DNA of 64,000 bases from Tritrichomonas musculus (lineage: Eukaryota > Parabasalia > Tritrichomonadida > Tritrichomonadidae), in contig JAPFFF010000023.1 in NCBI GenBank assembly GCA_039105265.1, positions 1 to 64,000 of the forward strand, given 5' to 3'. A model generated the notes under the pieces. The model had not been told where the DNA came from and made no database searches. It saw nothing but the letters and a program-made list of their open reading frames with translations. How positions within the stretch are numbered: the stretch's first letter is position 1; each line of letters begins with the position of its first letter. Positions 37,701 to 47,049 of this stretch are shown in pieces. The position numbers were made by a program, and so were the translations under genes.

Positions 37701-40002
37701 CAACTTCTGGCGCCATGAAAACAGGAGTACCAGTTGCCATCGTTTGAAACATTGTATTATTTTGATCAATAAGCTTTGATAAGCCAAAATCAGCAATAAT
37801 TGGTTCAAAAAGTTCATTTAAAAGAACATTACCAGGCTTAAGATCTCTGTGTATAAGATTGTGTTTGTGAAGATAATACATTCCTGCAGCAATTCCATAA
37901 ACAGCAATGTATTTTTGAGTCAGGTCCCATTCTGGTGGTATCTTTTTCTTACTTTCGAGGGTAATTAAATTTGAAAGATCGCCTTTAGCATAAAAAGGAG
38001 TAATCATAGAAAATTCGTTATCTTCACTGTCATCAATTATGCCATAAAGCGACTGTAGAGATGGATGGTGAAATGTTGAAAGAATCCAAATTTCACGTTT
38101 TAGATTTATATCATCCAGGTTGGATTGTACTTTTTTAATAGCGACAAGCTCACCAGTTTCTCTATCCCTATATTTATTAACGATACCAAATTGTCCTTTT
38201 CCAATTGGTCCGATTTTTTCGAAATCAGTTATATCTTTGATTAATTCTGGTTTAATTGTGAAATCATTGGGATCAAATTCAGGAATTTCTTCTTTTTCTT
38301 CTTCTTCGTGATGTTTTTCATTGACTTCCTCTTCAGTTTCTTCTTCTTCTTCTTCTACATCATAATCGAATAAAAACTTTTCATCTGGAACAACTTTTTC
38401 TTGATATTTATAGAATCTTTCAAGATCAATTCCTCCGATTGCTTCAATTGATTTTGGATCTCCAATATATTGAAGAATCTGTTCAAAAGTTGGACGCTCG
38501 TCAGGCTTCTGATCCCAGCAATGTTCAATGAATGCTTTAAGAGAAGGATTAAAATCTTTTGGAAATTCTGGTCTCTCCGCTTTTTCAATTAGCCTCATTA
38601 GTTGGAGTGAGCTTTTAATATTAGCAAATGGTGTAATACCAGTAAACAATTGATAAATAAGAACGCCAAATGAATAAACGTCAGCTAATTTCCCATCATA
38701 ATTAACATTATCTGCATCACCCAAAATGATTTCAGGTGCTGCAAAAATATAAGTTCCAGCAGCCATTGTTTGAAACATTGCGTTATTTTGGTCAACTAAC
38801 TTTGCCATACCGAAATCAGTAATCAATGGTTCTAATTCATCAGTAAGGAGAATGTTTGCTGGTTTAAGATCTCTATGAATAAGGTCTTGCTTATGTAGAA
38901 TGTACATGCCTGATGCAATTCCGTACATGACAATAAACTTTTGCGTAAAATCCCAATTGGCAGGAGCTTTTTTTGCTTTTTCAAGAGCAATCATATGAGC
39001 TACATCACCTTTTTTGTAGAAAGGGGTAATTATAATAAAATGGCCATTCTCAATATCATCAATGATTCCATAAAGTGGATGAAGAGTAGGTTCGTTAAAC
39101 AACGAAGAAATGTATATCTCTCTGCGAAGTAAACGTATTGTTATTTCATCTTGCTCGGATTCAATATCAGCATTAATTGTCAGAAATTTAAAAGCATAGA
39201 GTTCTCCTGTTTGTTTATTTTTATACTTTTTAACATCGCCATAACCTCCTTGACCAATCTTTCCAATTTCTTGGAAGTCATTGATATTTTTGTATAATGA
39301 AGTATCAAATGTTAAGCTGCTAGCAGTTTTAAGTTTGTGCAATTCGTGATTTTCTGATTTTTCTTCGTCTTTTGATGAAGGTAATAAAGGTATTTGCTCA
39401 TTAGATGAAGTGCTATCTTTTTTTGAAGATTTTTTATTCTTTTTTGATGAAGACTTTTTCTTTTTGGAAGGTTTTTTCTTTTCTTCTGGCGATTTTAATT
39501 CTTCTGATTCTTCCGATTTTTCTGATTTTTTTGTTTTTTTTGAAGGGGATTTTGATTTATCTGTTTTTTTTGACTTTTTTGGTGATTTAGGCTTTTCTGA
39601 TGGAGGTTCGGGCTTTTCTGATGGAGGCTTTGGCTTTTCTGATGGAGGTTCGGGTTTTTCTGAAGGAGGCTTTGGCTTTTTTGAAGGTGGCTTTGGTTTT
39701 TCGGATGGTGGCTTTGGTTTTTCAGATGGTGGCTTTGGTTTTTCGGATGGTGGCTTTGGTTTTTCAGATGGTGGCTTTGGTTTTTCGGATGGTGGCTTTG
39801 GTTTTTCAGATGGTGGCTTTGGTTTTTCGGATGGTGGCTTTGGTTTTTCAGATGGTGGCTCTGGTTTTTCGGATGGTGGCTTTGGTTTTTCTGAAGGCGG
39901 ATCTGGCTTTTCTGATGGTGGCTTAATCTTTGCTTTTTTATTTTTCTTCTTTTCGATTAATTCAGGTTGTGTTTTAATATCTTGCTCACCTTCGGAAGAC
40001 AT
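34756..40002 (-). CDS. Triple protein kinase with Pro-rich repeat head and Sel1-repeat tail
   Basis: A 1,748-residue protein. Residues about 30-140 are a tandem PPSEKPK repeat, followed by a Lys/Ser-rich stretch. Three complete kinase domains follow at about 245-505, 597-860 and 937-1,200. Each has a Gly loop (GQGGYG, GKGQFG, GKGQFG), the VAIK Lys (YAFK, VAIK, VAIK), HRDLKPxN (about 374, 722, 1,062), DFG (DFGMAK, DFGLSK, DFGCSK) and APE. Kinases 2 and 3 are more alike, so a later duplication is likely. Residues about 1,264-1,720 are about twelve Sel1 repeats (for example ESQYRYGCLLRDGKGVPE). All three kinases look catalytically competent, probably Ser/Thr type or TKL-like. It is likely a cytosolic signalling scaffold with Sel1-mediated partner binding. 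Confidence 0.9.
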   Translation of the reverse strand: MSSEGEQDIKTQPELIEKKKNKKAKIKPPSEKPDPPSEKPKPPSEKPEPPSEKPKPPSEKPKPPSEKPKPPSEKPKPPSEKPKPPSEKPKPPSEKPKPPSEKPKPPSKKPKPPSEKPEPPSEKPKPPSEKPEPPSEKPKSPKKSKKTDKSKSPSKKTKKSEKSEESEELKSPEEKKKPSKKKKSSSKKNKKSSKKDSTSSNEQIPLLPSSKDEEKSENHELHKLKTASSLTFDTSLYKNINDFQEIGKIGQGGYGDVKKYKNKQTGELYAFKFLTINADIESEQDEITIRLLRREIYISSLFNEPTLHPLYGIIDDIENGHFIIITPFYKKGDVAHMIALEKAKKAPANWDFTQKFIVMYGIASGMYILHKQDLIHRDLKPANILLTDELEPLITDFGMAKLVDQNNAMFQTMAAGTYIFAAPEIILGDADNVNYDGKLADVYSFGVLIYQLFTGITPFANIKSSLQLMRLIEKAERPEFPKDFNPSLKAFIEHCWDQKPDERPTFEQILQYIGDPKSIEAIGGIDLERFYKYQEKVVPDEKFLFDYDVEEEEEETEEEVNEKHHEEEEKEEIPEFDPNDFTIKPELIKDITDFEKIGPIGKGQFGIVNKYRDRETGELVAIKKVQSNLDDINLKREIWILSTFHHPSLQSLYGIIDDSEDNEFSMITPFYAKGDLSNLITLESKKKIPPEWDLTQKYIAVYGIAAGMYYLHKHNLIHRDLKPGNVLLNELFEPIIADFGLSKLIDQNNTMFQTMATGTPVFMAPEVVTSQDVGDGVSYDGKAADVYSYGMLCYQLLTRVTPFGNVNSQFQIFKILSAKKRPAIPPDFNESLKQFIEKCWTQEPEDRPPFVKILETLGNLDFIESIGDIDIERLDSYQSKVVPYKFRTIKASPQKALKLESEDAPEEEEKQEIPEFDPDNYTINPDLLKDLSDFQKIKQIGKGQFGDVYLYKDNDTSQLVAIKEVKSNLEDINLKREVWILSTFTHPTLQSLYGLIDDSEDNQFYMITPFYSKGDLINIINSENKHKSPQEWDLTQKYIVVYGIAAGLFFLHNHNLIHRDLKPDNVLLDEHFEPIITDFGCSKLIDQKNAMFQTAATGTPAYMAPEIVLSQAEGDDFAYDGKAADVYSYGMLCFQLLTGIQPFGNLKSQFQLINILQNEKRPEIPADFNEPLKQFIEKCWTQKPEERPPINAILETLSSFDFVESIGGIDLERLNEYQKKVVSHKYVTSKVAPQKPLREHRKRRERTINRKTIIKTPEEIIKGMADAGDRESQYRYGCLLRDGKGVPENQVEAAEYFKRSADQDYVDGIISYAKCLKEGIGVEKNEKEAYRLMESAAERDDSEVQYNLGLWYANDRPPQYALASSWLKKAADNSNPDPEAPAAYAQFLEKGKLGVIPPQNVIISYYKRSSDLGSPKGMYHMALLYHSGENPELPKDINQAIRLYGLSASKGIQDAVISLSYAYEENKKYDEAFNNAKFYADQDNFYGYLRLYELYEKGIGVKKDEQKSKEYLEKACEKRFNKVQSHVASLFAHAKGVPPSVEKAVFWTTKAAENESLDGMTSLGEYYNEGYGVEKNRDKALEWAHKGAKEGDLSALRLLAKIYGKKKDSNNEIKYLTEAANKGDERSMIKLGEIYNKLFKYSDSLGWYREAALNMNPAGCFNYGEELFTGNHVTKNVREGLKYLELSASLNYEKAIEMLHHIYNEGTADVPKDERKAAEYLLKLNQVRSASKKSRRRKSIASFPEIPV
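39585..39925 (-). repeat. 21-bp minisatellite encoding PPSEKPK
   Basis: About sixteen in-frame copies of a 21-bp unit, with alternating TCGGATGG and TCAGATGG variants (on the plus strand) in the middle, showing two-unit duplication steps. The opposite strand is also open here (a Gly-Phe-Ser repeat), which is a by-product. Confidence 0.85.
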
Positions 40003-42593
40003 TCAATTTTTTTTTTTTTTTTTCATTTGTAAATCTTTCTAAATCAAAAAGCTAGAAATGGTCAATTGTTGACTAATTGATTGACTTTATCTTTCAATTG
40101 TTTATATTGAAATAAAATTTATATAAAACTCATATATATATCAGTATTTATTCATTTAAATTTAAATTAAATATGAAAAATCTAAATATATTTAATAAAT
40201 TTATATTCATTGATTAATAATTAACAATTGTTTTCATTGATTTCAATAAATTAAGCTTTTTTTTAGTTATTTTTATGATATCAAAGAGAAGTGAAGTGAA
40301 AATATAATTAAAATCATCAAATATTACATCACCAGATATATATACATATAAAATATATTGAACAATACTTTTTTTGGTTGGCCTTATTTTCTATCCTCAT
40401 TCGAACTTTGAATTTAAAAAAAAATTTTAATTCAAATATTTATTTGAATTTTTTCAATTTTCATGCCGAAAGAAATATTCAATTTTTTTGAAAAATATTT
40501 CATTTGTTGGGATTATATTTATGATAGGTGGCTCCAAATGATCATATCTTAGAATAAAATTATTTTCATTATAATATTTTAATGAATTGTTGAACATGTT
40601 TAGTGCTTTTTTCTTGGATTTATGAAAATACAAACTAAATTGCATATTTTAGCAACAAGCATTGAATCTATTATAATCTTAATTAAGAAAATTTGATTCT
40701 ATTCAAAATTGAGTTCATCAATTGAAAATGGGAAAATATTCGACCTATTTTATTCAGAATTAAATGTAATGATGGTTGAATAATGCTTGATAGAAAATGA
40801 TGTTTTTTATTATGATTGATATATTAGATTATAATGATGGTTGAATATAAATATGAGTTAATTAATAATCAATTTCATTTATTTATGATATCTATTTTAC
40901 AGCTCTTTATATTGATGAATAATGCCATATAAACAACTCATGAATGCAAATACATTAAATTTCGTAGTTAAGCAAATTATTTTTTTTTATGATATTACTA
41001 TTACAGCCTTTTATTTTATGGTGAATATAAGGCCAAAAAATCAATTTTTTTTTTTTTTTTCTTTTTCAAATCATTTCATATGCATAATATATATCAACAA
41101 ATTACATGTATTTATCGTATTGTGCTTGAAATTTGTTTGAATCACTAGAATTCATAAGAAATGAGTTTGAAATTTTACTTGTAAAAATATATCAAAATGC
41201 ATATGATGTGTAATATATTGAGGTTATTATTTGCAAAATTTTCATTTATGCAAACATAATGCAATATATATTTTTATCATACAAATAATGAAATTTTAAT
41301 AATTTATGATAAAGTAAATATCATTTTTTAATTTAGAAAACAATAATCAAGCATGAATATCAATATTAATTATTAAATTATCATTCATGAATATATTATA
41401 TATAATTTCATCAAGAGATATGCTTGAAAAAGCCGCATCTGAAATGACTATTTCACTGAAAATTTCAATTTGGAATAAGATAATAATTATTCAACACAGA
41501 AAGGATCTTTTTATATACAAAAGACAAAGAAGGATAGAAAGGATCTTTCAATTGAATGAAAAAAAATCAATTGAATGAAAAAAAATCAATTGAATGAGGT
41601 GAAATATCAAGTAGAAATTGGGTCAATTCACTCAATTTAAAATCATCAAATATTCAAAAAAGTTAAATGCAAATATAAAATTGAAATAATGCTTATAAAT
41701 GATGATTTCAATGTATTTCAAGTTCATCAGGCATTTGAATATAAGTAAGTATATAAAAAATCATAATTATATGTGTTGTTGTTTAAATCTTTTTTTTTTT
41801 TTTTTTTTTATGACATCATAATTTGCAAAGTTTATTTTATTGATATATTTTTTGATTTTTAATCAAATACTATTAAATGTATCTTTTGCATTGAAACTAA
41901 TTGTTGATTCAATCAAAATCACATTGACAATAATTATCAAATGATATTTGTGTTGATCAAAAAAATCAAAAGAAGCAAAAGAAATTTTATGCAATTTCCG
42001 TTTGTCTAACATGGAATATTTTTTTAGCCAATGCAACGATCAATATGATAATTATGCCAAATCCGAATCAAATCTTCAATATTCAAATCTCGTTTATTAC
42101 AAAGCAAGAAAAATTGGTTATTAATTTCATATAATGTTCATCAACGAAATGGTCGATATTAATCAATATTACAATAATCTTTATTTAAGTGGTTTCAAAA
42201 ACGATAATCCACTTAGCAACGAGTTTTCATTGAAATGTTTTCAAAAAGTTAAACTTTTTATAAGAGGTGGATTATCTTTTTTGGAAGCACTTTACATCAT
42301 GATTAATGAAGGTCAAATAATTGACCTTTCATCAATTTTAAAGTTTTAATAAAAATAATCAGGTTTTTAAGTAATTTTTTTATTTTTTTATACTCATACT
42401 ATTTTCTATTAAACCGTCGGGAAAAAAAAATTGAATGCGATTTTCCAAAATTTTGTACTTTTTTCAATTGAAAAAAAATTGAATGAAAATTTTCCGAAAA
42501 ATCTGCATTTTGGAATCTATCAATTTTGAATACTGGTATTCAACCTTCATTCAAATCATTTGAAATTTAAATCTGATTTTATAAACCAATCAT
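40003..42593. other. 2.6 kb AT-rich intergenic region
   Basis: No full gene is supported. It has a T run of about 20 at 41791-41810, several ATTGAATG-rich repeats near 41550-41600, and one small ORF (42134-42349) that reads more like coding sequence than the rest. The 63-codon minus-strand ORF at 40454 looks random. Confidence 0.35.
42134..42349 (+). CDS. Short hypothetical ORF or gene fragment, 71 codons
   Basis: It encodes MFINEMVDINQYYNNLYLSGF, then KCFQKVKLFIRGGLSFLEALYIMINEG. Composition is less A/T-biased than the flanks and it ends in a hydrophobic helix-like segment. I do not recognise it. It could be a remnant of a larger gene. Near its end it contains AAGGTCAA-4 bp-TTGACCTT (42309-42328), related to the palindromes at 26907 and 32753. 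Confidence 0.25.
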   Translation: MFINEMVDINQYYNNLYLSGFKNDNPLSNEFSLKCFQKVKLFIRGGLSFLEALYIMINEGQIIDLSSILKF

Positions 42594-44399
42594 ATGTTTA
42601 AAAAGAAGAAGTTCAAGCAAAGCGAGGACGAATCAACTTTTCATCTTCATGGCGATCCTGAAGAAGAAGAAAACGAGCATAGCATAATTAAACTTCAGCA
42701 ATCATCGGAGATTATCAAGCTTCCTTTTTTGCAACTATTTAAGCATTCGCAACTCATCCAAGAAGAATTCCTAAACAGTGAAATCATTGATCGCATATCA
42801 CAACGAATTCGGCAAATTTCAGACACATATCATATCAAAGAAGAAAGTGTCTCCATTTTCTTCAAACTTCTTCGTGAAGAAGATACCAGCATAACCAATG
42901 ATCAGTACTGTGATCTCTACAAACTTTCTGTGATTTTCAGGGTGAAATCTCTTTCAAAATTACTGCAAAATTACTCAGAGAAACATTTGACAGATATTGA
43001 CCTTATGGTCAATTTGTTAATTGAGCAAGAATCGTCAGAAAACTCTGGATTTTTTTCAGACGATATAATTTTCAATTCCATTGAAAATAGCCTTGTGAAC
43101 AGTATTGAAAAGTGCTTTGAAAATGAAAAATTCGGTGAACTGAAAACTTCTATCGTCTACAGAATTATTGAAAAAAGTGACAAGGAAAAAATTGTGAGTG
43201 ACTCGTTATTCAAATTCATCATGAAATCAATCAAAGAAAGATTCGTCCTTTTTTCTTTCCTTGATGTGAGAAGTCTCTCTGAAGAAAGCTTTCGCGCGCT
43301 CGCTGATGTGTACGTTAAGGCTGGCGACTCTGCAGAGAGGTGCTACTTCAAGTATCTGCCGATTGATTTGCTGTACATCAAAGAGCTGAAAGAAGAGAAG
43401 AAAACTAATGAAAGCAAATTGAATGACTTGATTAATCAGCTTCAATCAAAAATATCTGAATTAGAGAAAGAGAAAAAAGAGCAAGAAAATCAATTAAATA
43501 GTTTGAATAGTCAGCTTCAATCAAAAATATCTGAATTAGAAAAGGAGAAAAAAGAGCAAGAAAATCAATTAAATAGTTTGAATAGTCAGCTTCAATCAAA
43601 AATAGTTGAATTAGAGAAAGAGAAAAAAGAGCAAGAAAATCAATTAAATAGTTTGAATAGTCAGCTTCAATCAAAAATATCTGAATTAGAGAAAGAGAAA
43701 AAAACTAATGAAAGTAAATTGAATGATATGAATAATCAGCTTCAATTGAAAATTGCTGAATTGGAAGAGGCAGGAGAAGCAAGTGAAAACAAAATTAGAG
43801 AATTAAGTGAATTGAATAGGGATCTCCAGTTTAAAATTGCAGAAAATGAAAGGAAAATAAAAGAAGCAAGTTTAATTGTAGAATTTGACTCGAATAGTCC
43901 GTTTAAAGGAATTTTTGATACGCTTTCAAATGGGAATCCAGCTAAGCTGGTTTCTGATGGAATTGTGAAAGTTACGTCATCTTCAATTTTGCGCAATGAC
44001 CAGCGTCTCTCGCCAGCAAATGCAATCAATCCAAGATATCACTTCACTTCCAAAGACGAGCCAAATTCATGGATTTGCTTTAATTTTGATTCAATGGAGG
44101 TGAAGCTTTCGTACTATTCCATTAAAACGAGCGATGGAAGCGCAAAAAGCGACAATAACCTGCAGAGCTGGTGCATTGAAGGATCGGATTCAGGTGACCC
44201 AAACGGTGGCTGGGATGTTTTAGATTCAAAAAGCAACGATAAAAGTCTTGATGGGAGAGGATTCTCAAATTCATATAAAATAGCATCCAGTAGATTCTAC
44301 CAATACATTCGACTGCGCCAAACAAATGTCAACACCGGCCGAACAAACAAATTGAAAATAGGATTAATAGAATTTTTTGGTGAAATTCAAACCCAATAA
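42594..44399 (+). CDS. BTB-like, coiled-coil and F5/8C domain protein with 25-residue coiled-coil repeats
   Basis: A 601-residue protein with the same architecture as the gene at 32960. A BTB-like and BACK-like N-half spans about 35-250 (LPFLQLFKHSQLIQEEFLNS, YHIKEESVSIFFKLLREED, QYCDLYKLSVIFRVKSLSKLLQNY). A coiled coil spans about 260-430, including near-identical 25-residue repeats (QLQSKISELEKEKKEQENQ). The C-terminal F5/8C domain spans about 445-600 (SSSILRNDQRLSPANAI, SWICFNFDSMEVKLSYYSIKT, SWCIEGSDSG, YIRLRQT, IGLIEFFGE). It is likely a cytosolic adaptor. The stop overlaps TAAAATAAA. The minus-strand ORF opposite the repeats is a shadow. Confidence 0.85.
   Translation: MFKKKKFKQSEDESTFHLHGDPEEEENEHSIIKLQQSSEIIKLPFLQLFKHSQLIQEEFLNSEIIDRISQRIRQISDTYHIKEESVSIFFKLLREEDTSITNDQYCDLYKLSVIFRVKSLSKLLQNYSEKHLTDIDLMVNLLIEQESSENSGFFSDDIIFNSIENSLVNSIEKCFENEKFGELKTSIVYRIIEKSDKEKIVSDSLFKFIMKSIKERFVLFSFLDVRSLSEESFRALADVYVKAGDSAERCYFKYLPIDLLYIKELKEEKKTNESKLNDLINQLQSKISELEKEKKEQENQLNSLNSQLQSKISELEKEKKEQENQLNSLNSQLQSKIVELEKEKKEQENQLNSLNSQLQSKISELEKEKKTNESKLNDMNNQLQLKIAELEEAGEASENKIRELSELNRDLQFKIAENERKIKEASLIVEFDSNSPFKGIFDTLSNGNPAKLVSDGIVKVTSSSILRNDQRLSPANAINPRYHFTSKDEPNSWICFNFDSMEVKLSYYSIKTSDGSAKSDNNLQSWCIEGSDSGDPNGGWDVLDSKSNDKSLDGRGFSNSYKIASSRFYQYIRLRQTNVNTGRTNKLKIGLIEFFGEIQTQ
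43437..43735 (+). repeat. 75-bp tandem repeat encoding coiled-coil units
   Basis: Four copies with 75-bp spacing (for example CAGCTTCAATC at 43437 and 43512), nearly identical at DNA level. 25 codons do not make a whole number of heptads, so copy-number change alters coil length and may shift the register. Confidence 0.85.
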
Positions 44400-44465
44400 A
44401 ATAAAAAAAAAACTTGTATTTTTAAATTCTTTATAAATTGGAATTTTTTTAAACTAAATTGATTT

Positions 44466-46100
44466 TTATGTTGTTTTTACGGTTACTTTATGATTTGCTT
44501 TGCCATCGACTGGTTGAACAACCACCTCATTGTAAGGCTTTGTTGGGAAGACGATGTGTGTCATTGAGAATTCGCCTTCAGCGTCGAAGACTTCGATTGA
44601 GTATTTGTCAATGAAAAGCTTGATCAAGTAATGGTCCTTTGTATGGTAAGGAGCGTGAGTAGTTGTAGTGAATGAGTCTCCCAAATCGATATGTATTCCA
44701 CTTCTAATTCCACGTTCGAAGTAGAAAATTCCGTCCTTCATTCTGTTGACTTCCATTTCGACGTGCTCGGTTTCGTTCTTGAGGGTGATGAAGACGCTTT
44801 TTGCAGTTACGTCAGTCAATTCGATCTCGACCAAGCAAGCAGGAGTGATCTTGTCGACGACCTTATTGAATTGTGATTCGAATGAAGGAAGTGGTAACGA
44901 ATATAACGTGTTATTCACAATTTTGTATGTGCGTGGAATTGTGAAGCCCCATTTGAATTGTTTCAATGGAACAGGAACGTCGTATTCTTCGTGTCTCATC
45001 CATGAAAGAGATGTCAATTGCGGCGAATCATGGAAGGCTATTGTGGCATATGCATCATAGCCATAGTCCATCCATTTAACTTCGTCCTTGTCAAAGTCGC
45101 TCTTGAATTCGTGGCCATCAAAGTCGCCGATGAAATATTGAACAAATGAGCCGCCGTGTGCTCCTTTATTAATTGAGACGAGCATGACCCATTTTCCGTC
45201 GATTTCAAAGACTCCTGGGCATTCCCAGACTCCGTCATGGCAACCAACGCCATGACCAAATTCGCTCTCAAATTTCCAGTCTTTCAAATTTTGAGAGGAA
45301 TAAATTCGCATCCATTGTTTGGTGGAAACAAACATGTTCCATTGGTTCTTATATCGAACAACGCAAGGATCACGGAAATCAGGGAAGTTGTATGATACAA
45401 TTGGGTTCTTTTCAAATTTCTTGAAATTAAATCCATCATTTGATACTGCAATGCAAATGTGTTGATCTGTGTAGTCATCTCTTCTTGCACTTGTGTAAAA
45501 TGCAATGATTGAGTTGGCTCCAAATCCAGATTGGTTGTCTTTATCAATGACAATACAGCCAGAATATATAACACCAAGTTCATCTGGAACTAAAACAACA
45601 TCATGATGCTCAAAATGAACAAAATCTTTTGTTGTTGCATGTCCCCAGTGCATATTTCCCCAAACTGAAGCATATGGATTGTATTGGAAGTAAAGATGAT
45701 ATACACCATTTAAGTAGAAAAGTCCGTTTGGATCGTTCATCCATCCGTATTTTGGTGTGAAATGATATTCTGGTCTGTAATATTCACGGTTTTTATCATC
45801 AAATGTGTCAGATAATTGGATATTTTTCCAGCATATTGCATTTTCATCTGGTGCTCTAAATATGTCAATATGCATATCTGGCGCTTCGAACTTTAATGGG
45901 ACATGATAATCAACTTTAGTAACAGCTAAGCGAATGTTGTATACATGATGATTCTGATTATTATTAGAAGTGATATAGAATTTGCATTCTGGGCCGTACA
46001 TTTCAATTGGAAGTAAAACATATTTCTTTACTTGGTCAAACTTGATGGTGACTGGGTTGATTCCATCACTGTGAGTTCGAGAAATATTGATTCCTGACAT
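44466..46100 (-). CDS. GH32 glycosidase (beta-fructofuranosidase/invertase or levanase type)
   Basis: A 544-residue enzyme. The GH32 five-bladed propeller starts at about 110 with YHFTPKYGWMNDPNGLFY, where Asp in WMNDPNG (about 121) is the nucleophile. It continues with GNMHWGHATTKDFVHFEH, FRDPCVV (RDP, about 244, transition-state stabiliser) and WECPGVFEI (Glu about 296, acid/base). All three catalytic residues are present. The C-terminal 130 residues form the usual GH32 beta-sandwich (GIHIDLGD, IKLFIDKYSIEVFDAEGE). About 100 residues precede the propeller and look like the extra N-terminal domain found in Bacteroidales GH32 proteins. There is no signal peptide, so it may act inside the cell on sucrose or fructans. 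Bacterial origin by lateral transfer is likely, as reported for trichomonad invertases. Confidence 0.92.
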   Translation of the reverse strand: MSGINISRTHSDGINPVTIKFDQVKKYVLLPIEMYGPECKFYITSNNNQNHHVYNIRLAVTKVDYHVPLKFEAPDMHIDIFRAPDENAICWKNIQLSDTFDDKNREYYRPEYHFTPKYGWMNDPNGLFYLNGVYHLYFQYNPYASVWGNMHWGHATTKDFVHFEHHDVVLVPDELGVIYSGCIVIDKDNQSGFGANSIIAFYTSARRDDYTDQHICIAVSNDGFNFKKFEKNPIVSYNFPDFRDPCVVRYKNQWNMFVSTKQWMRIYSSQNLKDWKFESEFGHGVGCHDGVWECPGVFEIDGKWVMLVSINKGAHGGSFVQYFIGDFDGHEFKSDFDKDEVKWMDYGYDAYATIAFHDSPQLTSLSWMRHEEYDVPVPLKQFKWGFTIPRTYKIVNNTLYSLPLPSFESQFNKVVDKITPACLVEIELTDVTAKSVFITLKNETEHVEMEVNRMKDGIFYFERGIRSGIHIDLGDSFTTTTHAPYHTKDHYLIKLFIDKYSIEVFDAEGEFSMTHIVFPTKPYNEVVVQPVDGKANHKVTVKTT

Positions 46101-47049
46101 ATTTCAACTATAAAAAAAATGAAATCAAATTTTCAATATTGCTTTTTTATATAATTGAATGTTTTCTGACACAGGAAATTGAATATACCATCACTTTATA
46201 TTTGAGACAAAAAAATTGATGAATCAAATGGGCGGCCAACCATGAGATTTTCATTGAATGATTTGATTTTTTGAAAGGGGAATGGAAAATTCACAAAAGT
46301 TTTATTTGTAAAATAATAATAATAACAATGCATGCATAAGGAATGATGAAGAAATCGAGTTGAGTTGGGTTTTTTTTTTGTTGTTGTTGTTTCAAAAGAT
46401 TATTATTTTGAAAAAATTTCTCTCATTTTAATTTATTCAATTTATCAATTTAAAAAGTTTTAACGAAGATTTGAATTGAAAAAATTGAATTAATTATTTA
46501 CAAAAATTCAGAGCTTATTATTGAAGATTGATATTTAATATATCTGTATTAATCTTATAAAAATTTATTTATTCATGATAAATATTTATTATTTTTTTTA
46601 TTATTAAATAAATTTTCTTTTTTTTTTTTTTTTTTCCTTCATTAATGTAAGTTTACTTATCAAATAGACATTTTCTTAGAAAAAAATATTATCGAATCTA
46701 AAAAAATGCATCCACCCCACCAATTCCAGAAAAAGTCAAACTTTTCAAAGGGAAAAGTGAATTTTGAATATCTCTACCCAAAATTATTCAAATATTACAC
46801 TTTTCGAAATAATAAGCAAGTAATTTTCCAATTCTCAAGATCGAAAATAGATTCACTTTCTGATATCAATAAATGAAATATACACTGAAAGACAATATGA
46901 AATGGTCAGTTCATTTACTTTTTTACTTTACACTTTTATAATTTAAAAAAAAATTGATAAAGATTACAATTGATTAGTTTACAAATTATTTTTTTCTGAA
47001 GGAATAGATGATGGAAAACTCTACTAACAAATAAAAAAAAAAATCATTA
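46101..47049. other. Intergenic region upstream of the GH32 gene
   Basis: 949 bp of AT-rich DNA between two minus-strand genes. A TCATT initiator for the GH32 gene lies at 46118-46122 (minus strand), 20 nt before its ATG. Two T runs occur (about 46371-46379 and 46617-46635). No gene or repeat is seen. Confidence 0.4.
46118..46122 (-). promoter_or_regulatory. Initiator of the GH32 gene
   Basis: Minus-strand TCATT, +1 A at 46120, 20 nt upstream of the ATG at 46100. The presence of a host-type core promoter means that the gene, if acquired from a bacterium, is adapted to trichomonad transcription. Confidence 0.45.

Noticed and set aside
39410-40042. 210-codon plus-strand ORF rich in GGFGFSD
   Set aside because: It is the antisense of the PPSEKPK repeat and Lys/Ser region of the triple kinase; the minus-strand gene explains the sequence.
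40454-40645. 63-codon minus-strand ORF in the 40-42.6 kb gap
   Set aside because: Lys/Asn/Phe-rich random-looking translation with no initiator or homology.
43432-43674. Minus-strand ORF with repeated ADYSNYLIDFLALFS
   Set aside because: Shadow of the 75-bp coiled-coil repeat in the plus-strand gene.
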